Source: Sphingomonas asaccharolytica NBRC 15499
GTDB taxonomy: Bacteria > Pseudomonadota > Alphaproteobacteria > Sphingomonadales > Sphingomonadaceae
Direction: 5' to 3'
DNA: 37,394 nt
NCBI RefSeq assembly: GCF_001598355.1
Contig: NZ_BCYU01000046.1
Span: forward strand, 1-37,394
Each line of letters begins with the position of its first letter. The stretch's first letter is position 1. Positions 32,331-37,394 of the stretch are shown here, one piece after another. Below the pieces are notes generated by a model. That model worked only from the letters and a program-made list of their open reading frames with translations, had not been told where the DNA came from and did not search any database. A program made the translations under genes and the position numbers.

Positions 32331-33527
32331 TCAGCCCTGCCCGCGGATGCCGAACAATTGCTGGATCATGTCATTGGTCGCGCTGATGATCTGCGACGAT
32401 GCCTGAAAGCCGCGTTGGACCAGGATGAGGTCGGAGAATTCGAGCGTCAGGTCGACGTTCGACGCCTCGAGCCGGCGCGACTGCACCTTGCCGACGCGCA
32501 CGTCGCCGCTCGGCAGGATATCGCGCATCGCGGTATCGCGCGCGCTGAACAGCCCGCTCGATTCCTGCGTCAGATCCGTGGTGTCGCGAAAATCGACAAT
32601 TGCGACCGAGCCCAGCTGCTGCTTCTGCTCGTTCGAATAGCCGATCTCGAGCTGGCCGGTATCGTTGACGCCAAGCGTGGCGAACGTGCCGACACCATAG
32701 CCGTCGGCCGTGCCGGCGCGGATCGTCGACGTGCCGGAGAAAGTCTGCACCGCCGAGAAATCGAGCGTGATCACTGTGCCCGATCCCGGATCGGTGAAAT
32801 CGAGCTTGCTGTTGGACGGATCGGCGACGGTGCCGATGAACTTCAGTTGCTTGGTCTGCGTGGTCGCGGTCGCGTCGGTTCCGGTCTTGAGCACGCCATT
32901 GATGTCGCTGACCGTGACATTGTAGGTCCCGCTCACCGCTCCGGGCGACGTGTCCTTGGTCGCGGTCACTGTCCAGACGTGCTTGCCGCCGGTCTTGTCG
33001 AACACCGTGATATTGCCGACCGTCGCGGTCGGGTCGCTCGACGAGATGAAGTCGGTGAACGTGACCTTGGTGGTCGGCTTGGGGGGGTTGGTTCGCGAGA
33101 CATCGACCGACAGCGACTGCGGTTGTCCCGACGCGTCGAGCGTCGCCAGCCGCCAGTCGGTGCCGGACAGGACGATGAACCCGTTCTTGTCGATGTCGAA
33201 ACTGCCGGTGCGCGTGTACATCACGTCGTCGCCGCGCATCAGCATCAGCAACCCCCCACCCTGGATCGCGAGATCGAGGTCGCGATCGGTCTGGCGCAAT
33301 TCGCCGGCCGCGAAGTCGAGCCGCCCGGGCGCGTTCTGGACGCCATTTCCGGTCGTGCTGCCATAGCCGTTATTCGACCGGCTGTTGGCGCCGAGGATGT
33401 TCTCGAAACTGACGGTCGACCCCTTGAACCCTTGCGAGTTGAGGTTGGCGACGTTGTTGCTGATCTGCTGCAGCCCGCGCGAATAGGCGGCAAGCCCGCT
33501 CAAGCCGATATAGATCGATCCGAACAT
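32331..33527 (-). CDS. flgE: Flagellar hook protein FlgE
   Basis: A 398-residue rod/hook-family protein. The N-terminal signature is FGSIYIGLSGLAAYSRGLQQ and ISNNVANLNSQGFKGS, and the C-terminal one is RRLEASNVDLTLEFSDLILV with QRGFQASSQIISATNDMIQQ. The Thr/Ser/Asp-rich middle (VGNITVFDKTGGKHVWTVTA and around) is the exposed hook domain, longer than in FlgF/FlgG (about 260 aa), which favours FlgE. Start ATG 33527 follows an AGGGGA site; the longer frame is rejected. It sits directly after flgD, its capping partner. Confidence 0.9.
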   Translation of the reverse strand: MFGSIYIGLSGLAAYSRGLQQISNNVANLNSQGFKGSTVSFENILGANSRSNNGYGSTTGNGVQNAPGRLDFAAGELRQTDRDLDLAIQGGGLLMLMRGDDVMYTRTGSFDIDKNGFIVLSGTDWRLATLDASGQPQSLSVDVSRTNPPKPTTKVTFTDFISSSDPTATVGNITVFDKTGGKHVWTVTATKDTSPGAVSGTYNVTVSDINGVLKTGTDATATTQTKQLKFIGTVADPSNSKLDFTDPGSGTVITLDFSAVQTFSGTSTIRAGTADGYGVGTFATLGVNDTGQLEIGYSNEQKQQLGSVAIVDFRDTTDLTQESSGLFSARDTAMRDILPSGDVRVGKVQSRRLEASNVDLTLEFSDLILVQRGFQASSQIISATNDMIQQLFGIRGQG

Positions 33528-33528
33528 G

Positions 33529-33969
33529 TCAGTTCCCCTGGCGAATCTGGGAGACGTTGGCGAGCGACAGGCCGGAAATGGTCTGCTGGTCGCCAGTGGT
33601 GATGGTGAGTTGCGGGTCGCCATTGGCGAAGGTGATCGCGGTGACCTTGCCGGAGATGACGGTCGAGCCCGACGGGATATCGACGGTGCGGCCGAGCAGC
33701 GACGCCGCCTGGGCAGTCCCTTGCGCCGAGACCAAGGTGCCGAGCTTGTCGTTGGTCGTCTGGCCGAGCTGGATCTGCGAGAATTGCGCGAGTTGCGAGA
33801 CGAACTCGAAATTGTCGACCGGCTTGAGCGGATCCTGATAGGTCAGCTGGGTCAGGATGATCTTGAGCAGGGATTCGAAGCTCAGCCCGAACGCGCTGGT
33901 CGCCGCATCCTGGGTCCCGGAGCCGCTGCTCGCGGCCGATACCGGCTGGGTCGGGGAAATCGCCTGCAT
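33529..33969 (-). CDS. flgD: Flagellar hook-capping protein FlgD
   Basis: A 146-residue protein with the conserved FlgD N-terminal motif (FESLLKIILTQLTYQDPLKP, FEFVSQLAQFSQIQLGQTT). FlgD caps the growing hook and guides FlgE polymerisation. It is short: many FlgD proteins exceed 200 aa and have Tudor/Fn3-like C-terminal domains, which appear reduced here to a remnant (SGKVTAITFANGDPQLTI). Start ATG 33969 has GAAGGA about five bases upstream; a longer frame runs into fliK and is rejected. Confidence 0.92.
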   Translation of the reverse strand: MQAISPTQPVSAASSGSGTQDAATSAFGLSFESLLKIILTQLTYQDPLKPVDNFEFVSQLAQFSQIQLGQTTNDKLGTLVSAQGTAQAASLLGRTVDIPSGSTVISGKVTAITFANGDPQLTITTGDQQTISGLSLANVSQIRQGN

Positions 33970-33970
33970 C

Positions 33971-34774
33971 TCAATCCTTCCTGTCTTGCCCGGCAAAGCC
34001 GGGGCTGCGGCTGACGCGCAATTCGCTGAGCACGAGACCATGACGCGCGAGCAATTGGGCAACCGCCTCGTGCATCGAACCGGCATCGCCCTCGGGCTCG
34101 CCATCGGCGACGACCGTCACCGCCACGCCCGCCTCGCCATGGTCGATCGACACCTTGACGCGCGACGCGGCGAGCGCCTGGTCGCGAACCGCGATGCGCG
34201 GCGCGCCGCCGGGCGACGCTGCGTCTTCGGCCGGCGCTCCGGCCGCGCTCAGGCGCGGGACCGGCGATGGCGATGATGCCAGGCCCGGCGCGCCGCCGGC
34301 TGCTGCACCGGGCCGCAGCGGTGAGACAGCCGGCGATCCGCCGATCGCCAGCTGTCCGCCCAGCACCGGGTCGGAAGCCAGCCCGGACGGCGCTCCCGAA
34401 CCCGGCTGCGTTCCGGACGGCGGCTCAGGGGCGCGCGACGGGTCGGAAGCGAGCACGGGCAGCGCGCCAGGCGGCGGCACCGACGGCTGTGGCACGCCAG
34501 GCTGATCGGACTCGGACGCGAGGGCCGGATCGTGCCGCGCGGTCGCCGCGCGGTCCTCGAAGAACCCGCGCTCGTTGAACCGCTCGACCGAGCCGCGCAT
34601 CGTGCCCGCGGCGAAGCGCGCCGGCGGCCGGCCCGATTGCTCGACCAGTGCGCGGTCGACCAACGTCACCAACGTATCGGCGAACGACGCGCCGGACGCG
34701 GGCCGCGACACCCCGGAGGGCTGTGCCGCGGTTCCGGCAAAGGGAGCGGCCGGGCCAGGCGTGATCGCGGTCAT
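33971..34774 (-). CDS. fliK: FliK-like hook-length control protein
   Basis: A 267-residue protein with the FliK architecture: a poorly conserved Pro/Ala/Gly/Ser-rich region (residues about 80-190, e.g. PSVPPPGALPVLASDPSR) and a C-terminal Flg_hook-like domain (SRVKVSIDHGEAGVAVTVVA, HEAVAQLLARHGLVLSELRV). It measures the hook and signals FlhB to switch substrate. It is short for FliK. It starts at the ATG overlapping the fliJ stop (34771-34774), with fliJ upstream and flgD one base downstream, as expected. The FlhB it would act on has the NPRH variant. Confidence 0.78.
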   Translation of the reverse strand: MTAITPGPAAPFAGTAAQPSGVSRPASGASFADTLVTLVDRALVEQSGRPPARFAAGTMRGSVERFNERGFFEDRAATARHDPALASESDQPGVPQPSVPPPGALPVLASDPSRAPEPPSGTQPGSGAPSGLASDPVLGGQLAIGGSPAVSPLRPGAAAGGAPGLASSPSPVPRLSAAGAPAEDAASPGGAPRIAVRDQALAASRVKVSIDHGEAGVAVTVVADGEPEGDAGSMHEAVAQLLARHGLVLSELRVSRSPGFAGQDRKD

Positions 34775-35220
34775 CGCCGCCGCCAATCGAACGTCGCCCG
34801 CTCGGCAACCGCGGCCAGCGCCGCTTCCTCGTCGAGTCGCGCGGCGTCGCGGGCGAGCCCGCGTGCGACGTCGCCGGTCGCGCGCATCGTTGCATCGAGC
34901 CGACGCCAATGATCGGTGTGCGCCTCGCGCACCGACGCCATGTCCCGCGCCACAAGCGCCGCTCGCTCGGCGGTCGTATCGGCGTCGAGCAACGCGGCCC
35001 CGATCGCCGATACCATCTCGGGGAGGAAACGATCCGAGCCGATCGCCGCGTCCCAGGTCCGGGCGAGTGCGAGAACACGGTCGGCGTCGCGCTCGGCCGC
35101 CTCGACCGCGGCCGTTTCGCGCGCCTGGGCCTCACCGACATCGATCGCGGCGACATCGCGTTCGACACGCTGAAGCAGTTCGAGTTCGCGCATGCGATGG
35201 AGAGCACGCCGCGGCGTCAT
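34771..35220 (-). CDS. fliJ: FliJ-like export chaperone/stalk protein
   Basis: A 149-residue, almost wholly coiled-coil protein (RRALHRMRELELLQRVERDV; AQARETAAVEAAERDADRVL; regularly spaced Leu/Ala). FliJ inserts into the FliI ATPase ring and links it to FlhA. Sequence identity in this family is low, so the call rests on size, coiled coil and position between fliI and fliK. Start ATG 35220 overlaps the fliI stop (ATGA); GTG 35229 is an alternative. Confidence 0.75.
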   Translation of the reverse strand: MTPRRALHRMRELELLQRVERDVAAIDVGEAQARETAAVEAAERDADRVLALARTWDAAIGSDRFLPEMVSAIGAALLDADTTAERAALVARDMASVREAHTDHWRRLDATMRATGDVARGLARDAARLDEEAALAAVAERATFDWRRR

Positions 35221-36518
35221 GACGGCCACGACGTTTTGAGCGCACGCACGGTCTGGGCGAAGTCCGAGCGCTCGTCGGCGGGTTGGCGCAGGACGGCGGC
35301 GATCGGCTCGCGCGCGGCTATCGCCCGGTCGATCCGGTCGCTCGACCGTGCCCGATAGACCCCGCTTTCGATCATCACGCGATTCTCGTCATAGGTCGAG
35401 AGCAGCGACGCAATCTCGCGCGCTTGGGCGGCGTGATCGGGGTCGATCAACCGTGAGGCCTGACGGCTGACGCTGCGGATGATGTCTATCGCCGGAAAAT
35501 GGCCCTGCTCAGCCAAGGTGCGCGACAAGACGATATGGCCGTCGAGCAGCGACTTCATCACCTCGACGATCGGGTCGTCGACCTCGTCGGTCTCGCTCAG
35601 CACTGTCATGATGGCGGTGATCGCGCCCCCTCCCCTGACCGCTCCGCAACGCTCGACGATGCGCGGCAGAACCGCGAACACGTTGGGCGTATAGGCGCGC
35701 ACGGTCGGCGGGGCGCCGGCGGCCAAGCCAATTTCCCGCAGCGCCATGGCCAGCCGCGTGATCGAATCGATCATGAGCACGACATGCTCGCCGCGATCGC
35801 GCCAATATTCGGCCAGCGCCAAGGCCTGCTCGACCGCGCGCGCGCGCATCACCGGGCTTTGGTCCGATGTGGCCGCGACCAGGGAGAAGCGATCGGGCGC
35901 GGCGGACGTGGCGGCGAGCGACCAGAGGTCGGAGACTTCCCGCCCGCGCTCGCCGACGAGGCATAGGATGCAGCGATCGCAATCGATCTGGCGGGCGAGC
36001 TGCTCGACCAGGCTGGTCTTGCCCACCCCGCTCGCCGCGAAGATGCCGACCCGCTGGCCGACGCCCAGGGTCAGGAGGCCGTCGATCGCGCGGATGCCGG
36101 TCGCCAGCACCGCCGCCGGATTGACCCGGTCGAGCGCCGAGATCGCGGCTCCCTCGATGCGCGTCGTGCGATCGATCCTGCCTTTGCCGTCGATCGGGCG
36201 GCCGAGCGCGTCGACGGCACGACCGGCAAAACCGTCGCCCCGCGCGATGCCGGAACGGCCGGGCGCGGCGGTCACCCGCGCGCCGAGACGGAGCCCGCTA
36301 TGCTGTTCGAGCGGGATCAGGGTGATCCCACGCTCGCTCACCGCCACCACCTCGGCGATCGCCTCGCGGCCATCCGGGCCGGCGATGTCGCACAGCTCGC
36401 CGAGCGCCGCGGCGGGACCCGTCGCGCGAACGAAGCCGGCACCGAGTTCGTCGAGATGCCCGTAGAGCGGCGCGGTATCGACCGCGGCTAGCCGATCGAG
36501 GAAACGGTGCGGCTTCAT
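35217..36518 (-). CDS. fliI: Flagellar export ATPase FliI
   Basis: A 433-residue F1-beta-like ATPase. Walker A is GIFAASGVGKTSLV, Walker B is HVVLMIDSITRLAMALREIG, and the family signature is FPAIDIIRSVSRQASRL. N-terminal beta-barrel and central RecA-like domains are in normal order. FliI hexamers at the base of the export gate unfold substrates with FliH and FliJ. Start ATG 36518 overlaps the fliH stop; the in-frame extension to 36614 is inside fliH. Confidence 0.95.
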   Translation of the reverse strand: MKPHRFLDRLAAVDTAPLYGHLDELGAGFVRATGPAAALGELCDIAGPDGREAIAEVVAVSERGITLIPLEQHSGLRLGARVTAAPGRSGIARGDGFAGRAVDALGRPIDGKGRIDRTTRIEGAAISALDRVNPAAVLATGIRAIDGLLTLGVGQRVGIFAASGVGKTSLVEQLARQIDCDRCILCLVGERGREVSDLWSLAATSAAPDRFSLVAATSDQSPVMRARAVEQALALAEYWRDRGEHVVLMIDSITRLAMALREIGLAAGAPPTVRAYTPNVFAVLPRIVERCGAVRGGGAITAIMTVLSETDEVDDPIVEVMKSLLDGHIVLSRTLAEQGHFPAIDIIRSVSRQASRLIDPDHAAQAREIASLLSTYDENRVMIESGVYRARSSDRIDRAIAAREPIAAVLRQPADERSDFAQTVRALKTSWPS

Positions 36519-37165
36519 GTCCTGCGCTCCATCGCCGCCAGCGCGCCGTCGAGGATCGCCCATTGTCGTGCCGGTTCGATGTCGATGGCGCCGAGCTTGA
36601 GATCGATCCGGCACCCCCCGGCATCCAAATCGGGGTCGATCGCGAGACGCGTGCGCGCGACGTCGATCCGCGCGCTCAGGGTATCGAGCGCGTCGCCCGG
36701 AAAATCGGCCGCGCTGACCCGCACGCCAACCACGGAATCGGCGGCGAGGCCGGCAACGTGATGCGCGACCGTGCGCGTGACCAGCTCGCCGAGGTCGGCG
36801 CTTTCCCCGAACATCTTGCCAAGCGCCGCGCGGGCCAGCGTGACCGCGAGAAGCTCGAGGTCCTCGAGCCGCTTGTCCCAGACCGCGCGCGCTTCGGCGA
36901 GACCGCGCTCGACGAGCGCGGTGCGACTGGCGTCCGCGGCGACGGCAGCGGCGCGTCCTTCTTCGCGCGCGGCGTCGATCGCCCGCGCCGCCTCCTTTTT
37001 TTGCAAAACAAGCGCCGCCTCAAGCCGCACGATCTCGGCCTCGAGTTCTGCCAGGCGCGGATCGGGCGCCAGGGTCTCGACCACCGCGTCGGGGTCGCGC
37101 CGCGATACGGCAGGCAGCGCGCCGACGCTTGCCAGCGCGTGCGGCTCCTTGATCAGCCCGCTCAT
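36515..37165 (-). CDS. fliH: FliH-like regulator of the export ATPase
   Basis: A 216-residue protein with a long N-terminal coiled coil (AELEAEIVRLEAALVLQKKE, AIDAAREEGRAAAVAADASR) and a C-terminal domain resembling FliH/YscL (ESADLGELVTRTVAHHVAGL, VGVRVSAADF, RIDLKLGAIDIEPARQWAIL). FliH dimers bind FliI and FliN. Its start ATG 37165 overlaps the preceding gene's stop, and its own stop overlaps fliI, so it belongs to the continuous operon. Confidence 0.85.
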   Translation of the reverse strand: MSGLIKEPHALASVGALPAVSRRDPDAVVETLAPDPRLAELEAEIVRLEAALVLQKKEAARAIDAAREEGRAAAVAADASRTALVERGLAEARAVWDKRLEDLELLAVTLARAALGKMFGESADLGELVTRTVAHHVAGLAADSVVGVRVSAADFPGDALDTLSARIDVARTRLAIDPDLDAGGCRIDLKLGAIDIEPARQWAILDGALAAMERRT

Positions 37166-37394
37166 CGCGGTTTTCCTGCCGCCAGCAGCCCACCGGCTGC
37201 CTGAAGCAAGGTCCGTCCGGGAATGCGGGGTGCTGCATGCTCCTCGCCTTGCCCATCGAGCAGCGCCGCGCGCGCGGCCGGTGTCATGCCGCCCTCGCCG
37301 TTCCGCGCGGCAGCGATCAATGTTTCGAACCATTCCGAATGACTACCCGGCGCTGCCGGGCGCGGCGGTGCCGCCGGCCGCTGGCCCCGCATCG
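37162..37394 (-). CDS. 3' end of the gene before fliH, cut by the window edge
   Basis: Only about 77 C-terminal residues are present, Pro/Arg/Ala-rich at first (RGQRPAAPPRPAAPGSH), then FETLIAAARNGEGGMTPAARA. They do not look like the end of FliG, which is expected at this position in many fliFGHIJ operons. The stop overlaps fliH by 3 bp. Identity cannot be given from this fragment. Confidence 0.5.
   Translation of the reverse strand, partial: MRGQRPAAPPRPAAPGSHSEWFETLIAAARNGEGGMTPAARAALLDGQGEEHAAPRIPGRTLLQAAGGLLAAGKPR

Overview
The window is high-GC DNA from an alphaproteobacterium, most probably a sphingomonad (Sphingomonadales). This rests on the type of lasso-peptide locus (precursor tail ending in G-x-T/S-D-D, AtxE-type isopeptidase, FecI/FecR/TonB-receptor operon) and on the style of the flagellar proteins. 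No rRNA, tRNA, CRISPR array or transposase was seen.

Region 1 (about 1-9.35 kb) is a lasso-peptide locus. On the + strand, a 39-residue precursor gene (415-534) is followed by a perfect 12-bp hairpin, a fused B1-B2 protein (585-1253) and an asparagine-synthetase-like lactam cyclase (1250-2989). Converging on it from the - strand is a tightly coupled operon: ECF sigma factor, FecR-like anti-sigma/transducer, STN-type TonB-dependent receptor and lasso isopeptidase. The first three look like an outer-membrane sensing and uptake relay, and the isopeptidase would linearise the imported peptide. The receptor gene carries a 1-nt frameshift near 6262.

Region 2 (about 9.5-20.9 kb) is an accessory island that looks less GC-rich than its flanks and is bracketed by two imperfect direct copies of a short hairpin-containing repeat (9510-9550 and 20907-20947). 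It holds a MNT-HEPN fusion; a - strand operon RHH / GNAT / XRE / ImmA-type metallopeptidase; and, divergent from it, a type III CBASS-like operon (CD-NTase, bacterial HORMA, TRIP13-like AAA+ ATPase, nuclease-SAVED effector) followed by an unrecognised gene with a UvrD/PcrA-type Tudor-like tail. Next come a decayed fragment of a YhaN/SMC-like ATPase and a translationally coupled pair, a SERAC1-like serine hydrolase plus an unrecognised 328-residue protein. That pair is the best candidate here for an undescribed system.

Region 3 (about 21-22.5 kb) has three small - strand genes: a membrane protein, a hypothetical protein and a LuxR-type HTH protein with a C-terminal membrane segment.

Region 4 (23.2 kb to the end) is a flagellar cluster. 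fliQ-fliR-flhB-flhA plus a TPR gene run on the + strand. Converging on them is a long - strand operon: unknown partial gene, fliH, fliI, fliJ, fliK, flgD, flgE, a short divergent fliM-like gene, fliN, fliO, fliP, fliA, a TPR gene and a small unknown gene. Together these encode the export gate, the export ATPase complex, hook proteins, a motor-switch component and the flagellar sigma factor. Oddities are an NPRH (not NPTH) site in FlhB and a FliM-like protein without the usual N-terminal CheY-binding peptide.
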